Made by a program: the position numbers and the translations under genes. Below the pieces are notes generated by a model that saw nothing but the letters and a program-made list of their open reading frames with translations, did no database searches and was not told the DNA's origin. Shown one piece after another: positions 1 through 9,835 of a stretch of 64,000 bases of DNA. This DNA comes from Alphaproteobacteria bacterium (GTDB taxonomy: Bacteria > Pseudomonadota > Alphaproteobacteria > DSM-16000 > Inquilinaceae), in contig JAAAOG010000025.1 of assembly GCA_009909005.1 (NCBI GenBank), positions 1-64,000 on the forward strand, read 5' to 3'. How positions within the stretch are numbered: the stretch's first letter is position 1; each line of letters begins with the position of its first letter.

Positions 1-269
1 AGGCCGAGCAGGCGCTGGGCCGCTATGCCGCGGCGGCGGCACGCTACCGCGCCTGCCTGGCGGCCCCGCCCGACCGGCCGGCGGCCCGCGTCAATCTCGG
101 ATTCTGCCTGCAGGAACTGGCGGACGTCGACGGGGCGCTGGTGCAATACCGGCAGGCGCTGACGGCCGACCCGACGCTTTACGCCTCGGTCCTAAAGAAC
201 CTGACCACGGCCTCGCATGGCCGCCTGCCCCGCGACCCGCGGGCCCTGCGGCTCATGCTTTGCGGTTGA
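1..269 (+). CDS. C-terminal fragment of a TPR-repeat protein
   Basis: The reading frame is open from the window edge (codons in phase with base 3) to a TGA at 267-269, giving the last 88 residues of a protein whose start lies outside. The fragment contains alpha-helical repeats of tetratricopeptide type: an A-x-x-Y-R-A-C-L helix, then a helix pair with N-L-G-F-C-L and A-L-x-x-Y-R-Q-A-L, ending in A-D-P. TPRs are protein-protein interaction scaffolds; the function of this protein cannot be told from the end alone. The last 17 bases overlap the 3' end of the convergent DUF2628 gene. Confidence 0.6.
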   Translation, partial: AEQALGRYAAAAARYRACLAAPPDRPAARVNLGFCLQELADVDGALVQYRQALTADPTLYASVLKNLTTASHGRLPRDPRALRLMLCG

Positions 270-708
270 GGCGGGCGCGGATGCGGGCGTCGAGGAACTT
301 GACGTACAGCGTGTTGGCGAACAGCCCGGAAAACAACGGCACGCCAAGCAACAGGGCCAGGTTGAGCAGCAGAATGGCGGCATAGGCGGCCTCGGGCGAA
401 GCCCAGGCCGGGACCAGCACGCCGGTCAGGACGTATTGCGTGAAGACGAGATAGAACAGTCCGAACGCGGCGGTAATGACGATCGCCGCGCCCCACATGC
501 GTTTCATCAGGAACCAGACAATGTTCAGGAAGAACGCCCACCAGTTCCAGATTGGTGCGTTGCCGCTGCTCTCCATGCGCCGCCTGATGCCGAGATAATA
601 GTCGCCATGCCGGCCGGCGAGCTCCCGGAACAGCCGCTCGTCAGGCCGCAGCCGGCCGGCGACGCCGTCCCGGGGCTTCTTCGTTCCGCGCGTCACGTCC
701 GTTTCCAT
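253..708 (-). CDS. DUF2628 family inner-membrane protein
   Basis: A 151-residue protein. An N-terminal basic cytosolic stretch carries a F-R-E-L-A-G-R-H-G-D-Y-Y-like region. Next come a W-N-W-W-A-F-F-L-N motif, a short hydrophobic segment, and two longer membrane segments around residues 75-100 and 110-130. The aromatic W/F-rich entry followed by two transmembrane helices is typical of DUF2628 proteins, whose role is unknown. I chose the ATG at 708 because it is 8 bases after the stop of the carbonic anhydrase gene on the same strand, and the longer frame upstream would overlap that gene with low-complexity sequence. It is probably cotranscribed with the carbonic anhydrase. Confidence 0.65.
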   Translation of the reverse strand: METDVTRGTKKPRDGVAGRLRPDERLFRELAGRHGDYYLGIRRRMESSGNAPIWNWWAFFLNIVWFLMKRMWGAAIVITAAFGLFYLVFTQYVLTGVLVPAWASPEAAYAAILLLNLALLLGVPLFSGLFANTLYVKFLDARIRARLNRKA

Positions 709-715
709 GCGGCCC

Positions 716-1408
716 TCAGGCAGGCTCCGCGGTCTCCCGGGCGGCCGGCGCCTCCGCGTCCTGCTCCTCTCCGGCGACGACCGCAAAGCGGTCCCGGCGG
801 GGGTCGTAGCGGTACAGGGTGCCGGCGGCAATATCGAAATACAGGCCTTCCAGTTTCAGCGTGCCCGCCTGCACCCGCTCGCGCACCCAGGGGAAGCTCA
901 TCAGGTTGTCGAGCGACACCTTGATGCTCTCCTGCTCGCAGAACCGGACCTGCTCGTCGAAGGACTCGGTGCCGTGGAGGCGCAGCGTCCGATGCCGCGC
1001 CGGCTGGGCGATCTGCATCCAGGGATAGATGAACTCGCGGCCCGGGCCGATCTCCGGATCGTCGCTCATCAGCGCCCGGATGCCGCCGCAGCCGGCATGG
1101 CCCATGACGATGATGTAGTCGACCTGCAGGGCGAAGACCGCGAATTCCAGGGCGGCGCTGGTGCCGTGATGGGTATTGTTCGGCGACGCCCTGGGCGGCA
1201 CGATATTGGCGACATTGCGCAGGATGAACAGGTCGCCGGGATCGGCATTGGTGATGATCGCCGGGTCGACCCGGCTGTCGCAGCAGGCGATCATCATCGC
1301 CTTGGGCGCCTGCTTGGCGGCGAGGATCCGGAACAGCTCGGTGTTCTGGCGGTAGGTCGTCTCCTTGAAGTGCTTGAAGCCTTCGAGGACCTTGCGGAAG
1401 GCGGGCAT
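716..1408 (-). CDS. can: beta-class carbonic anhydrase
   Basis: This 230-residue enzyme reversibly hydrates CO2 to bicarbonate in the cytosol. The zinc and catalytic residues of beta carbonic anhydrases are in place: C42-x-D44-x-R46 in the motif A-C-C-D-S-R-V-D-P, and H103-x-x-C106 in G-H-A-G-C-G-G. The spacing is close to that of E. coli Can (C42, D44, R46, H98, C101). Length is normal apart from an acidic C-terminal tail of about 25 residues. The start ATG at 1408 gives the typical M-P-A-F/M-E beginning. It lies between a quinone oxidoreductase upstream and a DUF2628 protein downstream on the same strand. Confidence 0.93.
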   Translation of the reverse strand: MPAFRKVLEGFKHFKETTYRQNTELFRILAAKQAPKAMMIACCDSRVDPAIITNADPGDLFILRNVANIVPPRASPNNTHHGTSAALEFAVFALQVDYIIVMGHAGCGGIRALMSDDPEIGPGREFIYPWMQIAQPARHRTLRLHGTESFDEQVRFCEQESIKVSLDNLMSFPWVRERVQAGTLKLEGLYFDIAAGTLYRYDPRRDRFAVVAGEEQDAEAPAARETAEPA

Positions 1409-1477
1409 CGGACAAGACCATAGACGGTGTGTGCTCTCTGCCCTTCTGCCGCAAAAGCCCTGGCGACGACAAGAGGC

Positions 1478-2452
1478 TTACGGAATCAGCACGGTCGAGC
1501 CGGTGGTCTGGCGGGCCTCCAGCGCCCGGTGCGCCTCGGCTGCGTCCTTCAGTGGGAAGGTCTGATTGACCTCGATCCGCACCGCCCCGGCCTGCACCAC
1601 CTCGAACAGCTCGGTCGCGGTGTAGAGCAGCTCCTGCCGCGCGGCGGTGTAGTGCATGAGGATCGGCCGGGTCAGGTACAGCGAGCCCTTGGCCGACAGC
1701 GCGCCGATGTCAAGAGGCGGCACCGAACCCGAGGCCTGGCCGAAGGAGACCAGCAGGCCGCGCGGCTGCAGGCAGTCGAGCGAGCCCATGAAGGTCGACC
1801 GGCCGACGCTGTCATAGACCACCGGCACGCCGGCGCCGTTCGTGATCTCGCGCACCCGTGCGACGAAATCCTCCCGCGTATAGATGATCGGGTGGTCGCA
1901 GCCATGGGCGCGGGCCAGCGCGGCCTTTTCCTCGGTGCCGACCGTGCCGATGACCGTGGCGCCGAGATGCTTGGCCCATTGGCAGGCGATGAGCCCGACC
2001 CCGCCGGCGGCGGCGTGGAGGAGGATGGTGTCGCCCGGCTTGACCGGATAGGTGCGGCGCAGGAGGTACTGGGCGGTCATGCCCTGCAGCATCATCCCGG
2101 CGGCCTGCTTCTCGGTGATGAAATCGGGCAGCGGCACCAGCCGGTCGGCCGGCATCAGCCGCTCCTCTGCATAGGCGCCGGGCGGCGGGCTGGCATAGGC
2201 GACGCGCTGGCCGACCTCGAGGTCGGTGACGTCCGGGCCGACGGCGGTGACCACCCCGGCCCCTTCCAGGCCGAGGCCGGTCGGCAGCTCCAGCGGATAG
2301 AGGCCGGTGCGGTGATAGGTGTCGATGTAGTTGAGGCCGATGGCGGCGTGCGTCAGGCGCACCTGGCCGGGGCCGGGCTCGCCGACCGCCACCTCTTCCC
2401 AGCACAGCTTTTCCGGCCCGCCGGCCTCGTGAAGACGGATCGCGTGCACCAT
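1478..2452 (-). CDS. qorA: NADPH:quinone oxidoreductase (zinc-free MDR family)
   Basis: A 324-residue medium-chain dehydrogenase/reductase of the quinone oxidoreductase branch, about the length of E. coli QorA. Visible are the N-terminal GroES-like half (G-L-N-Y-I-D-T-Y motif, G-L-E-G-A-G-V-V), the nucleotide-binding G-G-V-G-L-I in the central Rossmann fold, and the C-terminal Q-T-T-G-S-T-V-L-I-P ending typical of the family. The zinc-ligand cysteines of alcohol dehydrogenases are absent. It reduces quinones or enones with NADPH in the cytosol. I chose the ATG at 2452 because a G-G-G-A-G-G ribosome site lies six bases upstream; a GTG two codons earlier would sit directly against that site. 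Confidence 0.9.
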   Translation of the reverse strand: MVHAIRLHEAGGPEKLCWEEVAVGEPGPGQVRLTHAAIGLNYIDTYHRTGLYPLELPTGLGLEGAGVVTAVGPDVTDLEVGQRVAYASPPPGAYAEERLMPADRLVPLPDFITEKQAAGMMLQGMTAQYLLRRTYPVKPGDTILLHAAAGGVGLIACQWAKHLGATVIGTVGTEEKAALARAHGCDHPIIYTREDFVARVREITNGAGVPVVYDSVGRSTFMGSLDCLQPRGLLVSFGQASGSVPPLDIGALSAKGSLYLTRPILMHYTAARQELLYTATELFEVVQAGAVRIEVNQTFPLKDAAEAHRALEARQTTGSTVLIP

Positions 2453-2676
2453 GGTCACCCTCCCAGACAGCGTCGTTGCGGCACGATAGCGCCGCCCCGG
2501 GCCGCTGTCACGCCGCCGTCATACGCGCCACGACCGGCGCATCATGGCGACTGCCTGGTCCCCTTGCGCCGGTTTCTCCCGCGGCTGGGACATGACGGGG
2601 CCAATGCCCGCGGGGTTGCCGGGGGCGGCGGGCGGTGGTAACGGTGCCGGAGTCGAGTTTTCGGAAAGGACAGGTC

Positions 2677-3294
2677 TTGGCCGCCGATCCCGTGCTGCAT
2701 CAGGGCGATTTGCCGCCGGCGCTCGATCTCGGGCCGGTGGTGGCCGTCGACACCGAAACCATGGGGCTCAACCCGGTGCGCGACCGGCTCTGCCTGGTGC
2801 AGCTGTCGGGCGGCGACGACAGCAGCCATATCGTGCAGTTGCCGCGCGGGCCCCTCGCCGCCCCCAATCTGGTCCGCATGCTGGCCGACCCGACGGTGCT
2901 GAAGCTCTTCCACTTCGCCCGCTTCGACATCGCGGTGCTGCAGGCCTATCTCGGCGTCACCTGCCACCCGGTGTACTGCACCAAGATCGCCTCGAAGCTG
3001 ACCCGGACCTTTACCGACCGGCACGGCCTGAAGGATCTCGTCAAGGAGCTGCTGGGCGTCGACATCTCCAAGCAGCAGCAGAGTTCCGACTGGGGGGCCG
3101 AGACCCTGACGGCCGAGCAGCTGCGCTATGCCGCCGGCGACGTCCTCTACCTGCATGCGCTGAAGGCGAAGCTCGACGTCATGCTGGTGCGCGAGGGCCG
3201 CCAGGCCTTTGCCGAGGCCTGCTTCGCCTTTCTGCCGACCCGCGCCCTGCTCGACCTCGCCGGCTGGGACGACGTCGACCTGTTCGCGCACTGA
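2677..3294 (+). CDS. RNase D-like 3'-5' exonuclease (DEDDy family)
   Basis: A single-domain exonuclease of about 205 residues, of the short RNase D-like type common in alphaproteobacteria, lacking the HRDC domains of E. coli RNase D. Exo I is D-T-E-T-M-G-L-N, Exo II contains H-F-A-R-F-D, and Exo III is Y-A-A-G-D, so the four acidic metal ligands and the tyrosine of DEDDy enzymes are present. It should trim RNA 3' ends, for example tRNA precursors. I prefer the TTG at 2677 because G-G-A-A-A-G-G-A lies six bases before it; a GTG at 2635 would add 14 residues without a ribosome site. It precedes the lpt operon on the same strand. Confidence 0.85.
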   Translation: MAADPVLHQGDLPPALDLGPVVAVDTETMGLNPVRDRLCLVQLSGGDDSSHIVQLPRGPLAAPNLVRMLADPTVLKLFHFARFDIAVLQAYLGVTCHPVYCTKIASKLTRTFTDRHGLKDLVKELLGVDISKQQQSSDWGAETLTAEQLRYAAGDVLYLHALKAKLDVMLVREGRQAFAEACFAFLPTRALLDLAGWDDVDLFAH

Positions 3295-3382
3295 AGACGG
3301 GCCTGCCACGGCGCGCCCGGCGGGGAATCGCCGATCCCGGGGGATCCGCGACGGTTTACCCTCGTTCTCATTCATGCCGTAT

Positions 3383-3411
3383 TTGACCGTACATAGCAGC
3401 GACGCCATATT
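3383..3411 (+). promoter_or_regulatory. sigma-70-type promoter of the kdsD-lpt operon
   Basis: TTGACC at 3383-3388 is followed after 17 bases by CATATT at 3406-3411. The match is five of six at -35 and four of six at -10 with ideal spacing. The start of kdsD lies 36 bases beyond the -10. The surrounding sequence is more AT-rich than the coding sequence on both sides. Experimental support is absent, so this is a pattern-based call. Confidence 0.5.
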
Positions 3412-3446
3412 GCCATTGCGAAACACGGACCACCCGATCGCTAGAG

Positions 3447-4475
3447 ATGGACAGTCGCGACACACAGCCGCCGGCACCCGATGCCGCCCCCCTCGCCTCC
3501 GTCCCGGCGGCAAGCGCGGGCGATGCCGACCGTGCGGCCGGTGCCCGGCTTCTCGAGATCGAGGCGGCGGCCCTGCGGCGCCTGGCCACGGTGCTCGACG
3601 CGCGCTTCACGGCGGCGCTCGACGCGCTGGCCGGCACCGGCGGCCGGGTGGTGGTCACCGGCATCGGCAAGAGCGGCCATATCGCCAACAAGGTGGCCTC
3701 GACCTTCGCCTCCACCGGCACGCCGGCCTTCTTCGTCCACCCCAGCGAGGCGAGCCACGGCGATCTCGGCATGATCGCCCCCGGCGACGTCGTGCTGATG
3801 TTCTCCAATTCCGGAGGCAGCACGGAACTTGCCGACCTCGTCGCCCACACAAGGCGCTTCGAGAACACGCTGATCGCCGTGACCAGCAACGAGGCCTCGC
3901 CTCTGGCCGAGCAGGCGGACATCGTGCTGCTGCTGCCGGCGGAGCCGGAAGCCTGCCCGATGGGGCTGGCGCCGACCACCTCGACCACCATGATGCTGGC
4001 GCTGGGCGACGCCCTGGCCATCGCGCTGCTGAACCGGCGCGGCTTCTCGCCGGAGGATTTCCGGGTCCTGCACCCCGGCGGGCGTCTGGGCCGGCACCTG
4101 ATCAAGGTCGGCGACATCATGCATGGGGGCGAGAGCCTGCCGCTCGCCCGGCCCGACCAGAGCATGGCCGAGGTCATCCTGATGATGACCGCCAAGAGCT
4201 TCGGCTGCGTCGGGCTGGTTGACGGCACCGGGACCCTGTGCGGCATCATCACCGATGGCGACCTGCGCCGGCATATGGCCGGCGACCTGCTGCGCCGCCG
4301 GGCGGCGGAAATCATGACCCGGCAGCCGCGCACCATCCGCGCCGGCGCCCTGGCCGCGGAGGCGGTGACGGTCATGAACCGCACGGCGATCACCAGCCTG
4401 TTCATCGTCGACGAGGCCCGCCGGCCCATCGGCATTCTGCACATCCACGACTGCCTGCGCGCCGGACTCGCATGA
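3447..4475 (+). CDS. kdsD: D-arabinose-5-phosphate isomerase
   Basis: This 342-residue enzyme converts ribulose-5-phosphate to arabinose-5-phosphate, the first committed step towards Kdo and LPS. The N-terminal half is a SIS sugar-isomerase domain (G-I-G-K-S-G-H-I-A-N-K, then H-P-S-E-A-S-H-G-D-L-G and S-N-S-G-G-S-T-E-L). The C-terminal half is a pair of CBS domains starting near V-G-D-I-M-H-G, the KpsF/GutQ architecture. It opens an operon with lptC, lptA and lptB, and its stop overlaps the lptC start as ATGA. No kdsC (Kdo-8-phosphate phosphatase) gene follows, unlike in E. coli. Confidence 0.93.
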   Translation: MDSRDTQPPAPDAAPLASVPAASAGDADRAAGARLLEIEAAALRRLATVLDARFTAALDALAGTGGRVVVTGIGKSGHIANKVASTFASTGTPAFFVHPSEASHGDLGMIAPGDVVLMFSNSGGSTELADLVAHTRRFENTLIAVTSNEASPLAEQADIVLLLPAEPEACPMGLAPTTSTTMMLALGDALAIALLNRRGFSPEDFRVLHPGGRLGRHLIKVGDIMHGGESLPLARPDQSMAEVILMMTAKSFGCVGLVDGTGTLCGIITDGDLRRHMAGDLLRRRAAEIMTRQPRTIRAGALAAEAVTVMNRTAITSLFIVDEARRPIGILHIHDCLRAGLA

Positions 4476-5194
4476 AACCACCCCGCTTCCGCAACGCTCT
4501 CCGCCCGACCGACGCCGTGCCCGGACCCGCCACGGTCACGGCCGCGTCCGCCGCCGCCCGCGGCTGGGACCGCTTTGCCCCGCGGCGGCTGGCCGGTGCG
4601 GCCTCGCGCCGCTATAGCCGGTTCGTCGCGCTCATGAAGATCGCCCTGCCGCTCGCGGCCCTGGCGGTGCTGGCGCTGGTGGCGCTGTGGCCCGGGCCGG
4701 AGCGGCCGGTCACCTCCGCCGCCCTGCCCGACGGGCTGGACGGCGAGGGTCGCGGCCAGATGATGAGCCCGCGCATTACCGGCATCGACGCCCATGACCG
4801 GCCGTACAGCATTGTCGGCGAATCGGCCGAGCAGAGCCTGACCGGCGGCGAGCGGGTGGTGTTCAACGCGCCGCAGGCGGAGATCACCCTGGCCAATGGC
4901 GCCTGGCTGGCGCTGATGGCCGAGCAGGGCGAAATCGACCAGGATCGCGGCCGGCTGATCCTGTCCGGCGCGGTCAGCCTCTTCCGCGATGACGGCTACG
5001 CCTTCGTCACCGAAGAGGTGCATGTCGACCTGGAGCAGACCGTGGCCTGGGGCGATTTCCCGGTGGAGGCCTATGGCCCGGCCGGGGAGGTTGCGGCGGA
5101 GGGGTTCCGGCTCGACGGCGAGCGCAATATTATCGTGTTTCTCGGCAATTCCCGGCTCGTTCTGCATGACGGGCCGCCAGGGCAGGTGCTGTGA
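4472..5194 (+). CDS. lptC: LPS export ABC transporter periplasmic protein LptC
   Basis: A 240-residue bitopic protein that relays LPS from the LptB2FG extractor to LptA. A proline/alanine-rich cytosolic N-terminus of about 50 residues precedes one transmembrane helix (near residues 52-70, rich in L and A, after R-F-V-A-L-M-K-I). A beta-jelly-roll periplasmic domain follows, with the recognisable M-S-P-R-I-T-G-I-D start. The start ATG overlaps the kdsD stop by four bases (ATGA) and the stop overlaps the lptA GTG start, so translation is probably coupled. The N-terminal extension is longer than in E. coli LptC. Confidence 0.85.
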   Translation: MKPPRFRNALRPTDAVPGPATVTAASAAARGWDRFAPRRLAGAASRRYSRFVALMKIALPLAALAVLALVALWPGPERPVTSAALPDGLDGEGRGQMMSPRITGIDAHDRPYSIVGESAEQSLTGGERVVFNAPQAEITLANGAWLALMAEQGEIDQDRGRLILSGAVSLFRDDGYAFVTEEVHVDLEQTVAWGDFPVEAYGPAGEVAAEGFRLDGERNIIVFLGNSRLVLHDGPPGQVL

Positions 5195-6038
5195 CCTTAC
5201 GCACTCTCCTTTCACGGATCAGGCCATGGCGGCTGGCCGTTCCGGTCATCCTGGTGGCGTGGCTGGCCGCGGTTGCGATCCTCCCGGCGGAGGGCATGGC
5301 GCAGGCGCTGCTCGGCAATCTCGACGGCGGACCGCTGGAAATCCAGGCCTCGGAAAGCCTGGAATGGCACCAGGAGGACCGGGCCTATGTGGCGCGCGGC
5401 GACGCTGTCTTGAGCCAGCGCGACGTCTCGGTCCGGGCCGATACCCTGACCGCGTATTATCGGGAGCTGGAAGGCGGCGATACGGAAATCTACCAGGCGG
5501 TGGCCGAGGGCGGCGTGGTGATCGAGGCGCCGAGCGGCCGAGCCCTTGCCGACCGCGCGGTCTACGACCTTGACCAGGATGTGGTCGTGCTGACCGGCAA
5601 TGCCCTGCGGCTGGAGAATGACGCGGATACGCTGACCGCCAGCGAGGCGATGGAGTACTGGCCGTCGCGCAATCTTGCCGTGGCGCGCGGCGATGCCGCG
5701 GTGGTGCGCGGCAATGAGGACCGGGTGACGGCCGACGTGCTGACCGGGGAGTTCGCCGAAGACGAGAACGGCGATCTCCAGCTCACGATCGTCAGCGGCT
5801 TCGGCAATGTCCTGATCGACACCGAAACGGACATCGCCCGCGGCGACGAGGCGGTGTACAATCTGGTCACCAATGTCGCGACGCTGAGCGGCGACGTTCG
5901 ATTGACCCGCGGCGAGAACCAGCTGAACGGCGACCATGCCGAGGTCGACCTGGATACCGGGGTGAGCCGGCTGGTCTCCCGGCCGGAGGGGGACGGACCG
6001 ATCCGCGCCCTCCTGGTTCCCGAAAACCGCACGGCGCA

Positions 6039-6042
<4 letters not shown>
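5191..6042 (+). CDS. lptA: lipopolysaccharide transport periplasmic protein LptA
   Basis: A 283-residue periplasmic OstA-fold protein that forms the bridge carrying LPS to the outer membrane. A Sec signal peptide runs through about residue 33 (basic start, hydrophobic core, A-M-A-Q cleavage region). The rest is a series of beta strands with repeated G-D/A-R-G-D patterns, typical of the LptA/OstA domain but about 90 residues longer than E. coli LptA. The start is a GTG whose bases overlap the lptC stop, and the 3' end overlaps lptB as ATGA. The family assignment is strong because of position as well as sequence. Confidence 0.85.
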
Positions 6043-6896
<854 letters not shown>

Positions 6897-6909
6897 AACA
6901 TCTTAGATC

Positions 6910-8469
6910 ATGGCGCTGTCACAACGGCTCGACCTGCGGCAGACCCAGACCCTGGTGATGACGCCGCAACTGCAGCAGGCGATCAAGCTGCTGCAGATGT
7001 CGAATATCGAACTGGCCGACTATGTCGACCGCGAGATCGAGCGCAACCCGCTGCTCGACCATGGCAGCGAGGGCGGCGAGGATTCGGGCGAGGCCGCGGC
7101 GGCCGCCGAGCCGGCGCCGGAACGCCCCGCCCCGGCGGCCGAATACACCGGCACCGACACCTTCGCCAGCAGCGAGCATTTCGCCGATGCCGGCAACGCG
7201 CCACTGGATGCCGATTACGGCAATGTCTGGGACGACGAAGGCGGCGGCAGCCCCGGCAGTGGTGCCGTCAATGGCAGCGGTGCGGCCAATGGCGTCGACT
7301 ATGGAGAGGCACAGCTCGGCTGGTCGCATCAGGGCGGCTCGTTCGAGGAGGACGACCGCAGCTTCGACGCCAGCCTCTCGCAGCGCCCGCCGCTGCGCGA
7401 CCATCTGATGCAGCAGGTCAACACCGAGCTGACCGATCCGGCCGACCGGATGATCGGCGCCCATCTCATCGAGTATCTCGATGAGGCCGGCTATTTCGTC
7501 GGCGACCTGGCCGCCCCGGCGGCGCAGCTCGGCTGCCCGGAAGCGCAGGTCGCCCGGGTGCTTAAGGTCCTGCAGGGCTTCGACCCGGCGGGCATATTCG
7601 CCCGCACCCTGGGCGAATGCCTGGCCGCGCAGCTGGCCGAGCGCAACCGCCTCGATCCGGCGATCCAGGCGCTGCTCGACAATCTCGACAGCCTGGCGGC
7701 CCGCGATTATCCTGGGTTGATGCGGCTGTGCGGGGTCGACCGCGAGGACCTCGCCGAGATGATCGCCGAGATCAAGCGGCTCAACCCGCGGCCCGGCTTC
7801 GCCTACGACTCCGACCCGGTGCAGCCGGTCACCCCCGACGTGCTGATGCGGGCCGGGCCGGATGGCGGCTGGGCGCTGGAACTCAACCCGGAGACCTTGC
7901 CCAAGGTGCTGATAAACCATCGCTATTACAGCAATGTCAGCGCCGGCGTCCGGGTTAAGAGCGAGAAGGACTATATTGCCGAGTGCTTCGCCACCGCCAA
8001 CTGGCTGGTCAAGTCGCTGCACCAGCGCGCCACCACCATCCTCAAGGTGGCGAGCGAAGTGGTGCGTCAGCAGGATCGCTTTTTCGTGGAGGGCGTGCCC
8101 GGTCTGAAGCCTCTGATCCTGCGCGACATCGCCGAAGCGATCGGCATGCACGAAAGTACAGTCAGTCGCGTAACTTCAAATAAGTATATCGCCACGCCGC
8201 GTGGCGTATTCGAACTCAAGTACTTCTTCTCCGCGACCATTTCGGGTACGGCGGGCGGCGACGCCCATTCGGCCGAGGCCGTGCGGTATCGCATCAAGAA
8301 ACTGATCGACGAGGAGAAGCCCGACGCGGTGCTGTCCGACGACCGGATCGTCGAGATCCTGCGTCAGGACGGTATCGACATTGCGCGGCGTACGGTGGCG
8401 AAGTATCGTGAAGCCTTGCACATTCCTTCCTCCGTCCGGCGACGGCGCGAGAAAGGAGCCGGGTTTTGA
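6910..8469 (+). CDS. rpoN: RNA polymerase sigma-54 factor
   Basis: A 519-residue sigma factor that directs RNA polymerase to -24/-12 promoters and needs enhancer-binding activators. Region I is glutamine-rich (T-P-Q-L-Q-Q-A-I-K-L-L-Q-M). Region II, about residues 50-150, is acidic and low-complexity. The C-terminal domain ends with the RpoN box A-R-R-T-V-A-K-Y-R-E at 492-501. The start at 6910 gives the conserved M-A-L-S-Q-R-L-D-L-R beginning. The order lptB-rpoN-hpf-ptsN is a conserved proteobacterial arrangement. Confidence 0.97.
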   Translation: MALSQRLDLRQTQTLVMTPQLQQAIKLLQMSNIELADYVDREIERNPLLDHGSEGGEDSGEAAAAAEPAPERPAPAAEYTGTDTFASSEHFADAGNAPLDADYGNVWDDEGGGSPGSGAVNGSGAANGVDYGEAQLGWSHQGGSFEEDDRSFDASLSQRPPLRDHLMQQVNTELTDPADRMIGAHLIEYLDEAGYFVGDLAAPAAQLGCPEAQVARVLKVLQGFDPAGIFARTLGECLAAQLAERNRLDPAIQALLDNLDSLAARDYPGLMRLCGVDREDLAEMIAEIKRLNPRPGFAYDSDPVQPVTPDVLMRAGPDGGWALELNPETLPKVLINHRYYSNVSAGVRVKSEKDYIAECFATANWLVKSLHQRATTILKVASEVVRQQDRFFVEGVPGLKPLILRDIAEAIGMHESTVSRVTSNKYIATPRGVFELKYFFSATISGTAGGDAHSAEAVRYRIKKLIDEEKPDAVLSDDRIVEILRQDGIDIARRTVAKYREALHIPSSVRRRREKGAGF

Positions 8470-8588
8470 CCGGCCCGACCGGTGTTCCCGCCCAAGGGGC
8501 GGAAAGCCGCCCGGTGCCGGACGACAGCCGGCCAGGCAGCTCGTCGGCGTGGCGGCGCCTGCCGATCACCTCGGCCCAGCCGGGGTTA

Positions 8589-8618
8589 TTGACAGACCGC
8601 CGGCCGCGCTTCTATCGT
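8589..8618 (+). promoter_or_regulatory. sigma-70-type promoter of hpf-ptsN
   Basis: A perfect TTGACA at 8589-8594 is followed after 18 bases by TATCGT at 8613-8618, inside the 230-base gap between rpoN and hpf. The hpf start codon is about 80 bases downstream. This would let hpf and ptsN be expressed separately from the lpt-rpoN transcript. Confidence 0.5.
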
Positions 8619-8699
8619 TCCGGCCGGTTGGTTCGCCCGCGCCGCCAGGGGCCGGTCGTCAACCTCAGGCGCGGTCCCACGCGTCCAAGCAGGCGGAAA

Positions 8700-9284
8700 A
8701 TGCAACTTTCGATCAAGGGTAAGCAAATCGACCTGGGCGATGCCTTGCGCGCGCATGTCGAAAGCACCCTGGGCTCCCTCACCGGCAAGTACTTCAACGG
8801 CGCGATCGAAGGCAATGTCTTCTTTGCCCGCGAAGCCAATGGTTTCCGGGTCGACTTGTCTTTGCACGTCGCCAAGCAGCTGCAGCTGCAGACCGAGGGG
8901 CAGGCCGACAACGCGCACCTCGCCTTCGACCGGGCCGCCGACAAAATGGCGAAGCGGCTGCGCCGCTACAAGCGGCGCCTGAGCGATCACAGCCGCGACC
9001 AGCCGCTGGCGGCTGCGCTCCCGGCTCAGGCCTATGTGCTGGCGGCCGAACCGGACGAGGTGCCGGAGAATCATGATGAGCCCTCCCAGCCGATGGTCGT
9101 TGCCGAGATGGCGACGGAGATCGACACGCTGACCGTCAGCCAGGCGGTGATGCGGCTGGATCTTGCCGACCTGCCGGCGCTGATGTTCCGCAATCCGGCC
9201 CATGGGGGGTTGAACATGGTCTATCGGCGATCGGACGGCAATGTCGGCTGGGTCGACCCGCACGGCACGCCTCAGGCTCTGTGA
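8700..9284 (+). CDS. hpf: ribosome hibernation promoting factor, long form
   Basis: A 194-residue protein that binds stalled 70S ribosomes and promotes 100S dimers in stationary phase. The N-terminal 100 residues are the S30AE fold (M-Q-L-S-I-K-G-K-Q-I start, basic R-L-R-R-Y-K-R-R-L region). The final 55 residues are the C-terminal domain of long HPF (V-M-R-L-D-L, N-M-V-Y-R-R-x-D-G-x-x-G-W-V-D). I chose the ATG at 8700 because it gives the conserved N-terminus and has A-G-G-C-G-G-A just upstream; the frame is open further upstream but that sequence is not HPF-like. It is followed by ptsN. Confidence 0.93.
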   Translation: MQLSIKGKQIDLGDALRAHVESTLGSLTGKYFNGAIEGNVFFAREANGFRVDLSLHVAKQLQLQTEGQADNAHLAFDRAADKMAKRLRRYKRRLSDHSRDQPLAAALPAQAYVLAAEPDEVPENHDEPSQPMVVAEMATEIDTLTVSQAVMRLDLADLPALMFRNPAHGGLNMVYRRSDGNVGWVDPHGTPQAL

Positions 9285-9311
9285 GCGCACCGGCGAGCCG
9301 GACTCTGTTCG

Positions 9312-9767
9312 ATGATCGATTTCCTGTCCCCCAACGGGATCGTCCCCAATCTTCGCGCCGGCAGCAAGAAGCAGGCGCTGAGCGAGATATCGCGACGGGC
9401 CGCCGAAATCACCGGCGTGTCCGACCGGACGATTTTCGAGGTCCTGTTGGAGCGGGAGAAGCTGGGCAGCACCGGCGTCGGCCGCGGCGTGGCCATCCCG
9501 CATGGACGGTTGCCCAGCCTGCGCAGCGTTTACGGCGTCTTTGCCCGTCTCGAGCGTGCGATCGACTTCGATGCGGTGGACGACCAGCCGGTGGATTTGA
9601 TGTTCCTTTTGCTGGCGCCGGCCGATGCCGGCGCCGACCACCTCAAGGCGCTGGCCAAGGTCTCACGGCTGATGCGGGATGAGGGGCTGTGCGCCAAGCT
9701 GCGCGGCTGCGAAAGCGCGGAAGCGATTTATGCGCTGCTGAACAACAATCCGGCGACAGTCGCATAA
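9312..9767 (+). CDS. ptsN: PTS IIA-like nitrogen regulatory protein PtsN (EIIA-Ntr)
   Basis: A 151-residue phosphocarrier of the regulatory nitrogen PTS, receiving phosphate from NPr rather than transporting sugar. The phosphorylated histidine is H64 in G-V-A-I-P-H-G-R-L. The whole length fits one PTS_EIIA type-2 domain. In proteobacteria this branch adjusts potassium uptake and sigma-54-linked metabolism. It lies 27 bases after hpf and closes the conserved rpoN-hpf-ptsN cluster. Confidence 0.95.
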   Translation: MIDFLSPNGIVPNLRAGSKKQALSEISRRAAEITGVSDRTIFEVLLEREKLGSTGVGRGVAIPHGRLPSLRSVYGVFARLERAIDFDAVDDQPVDLMFLLLAPADAGADHLKALAKVSRLMRDEGLCAKLRGCESAEAIYALLNNNPATVA

Positions 9768-9835
9768 GACCAGGCAACGATAACTGTCAGCGCGCGACCG
9801 CGTGGACGCACGGCCGGAGAGGGCCGGTCGATCGA

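Noticed and set aside
3368-5215. A 615-codon open frame antisense to kdsD and lptC
   Set aside because: It runs against two coupled, well-supported genes and encodes Arg/Ala/Ser-rich sequence with no domain.
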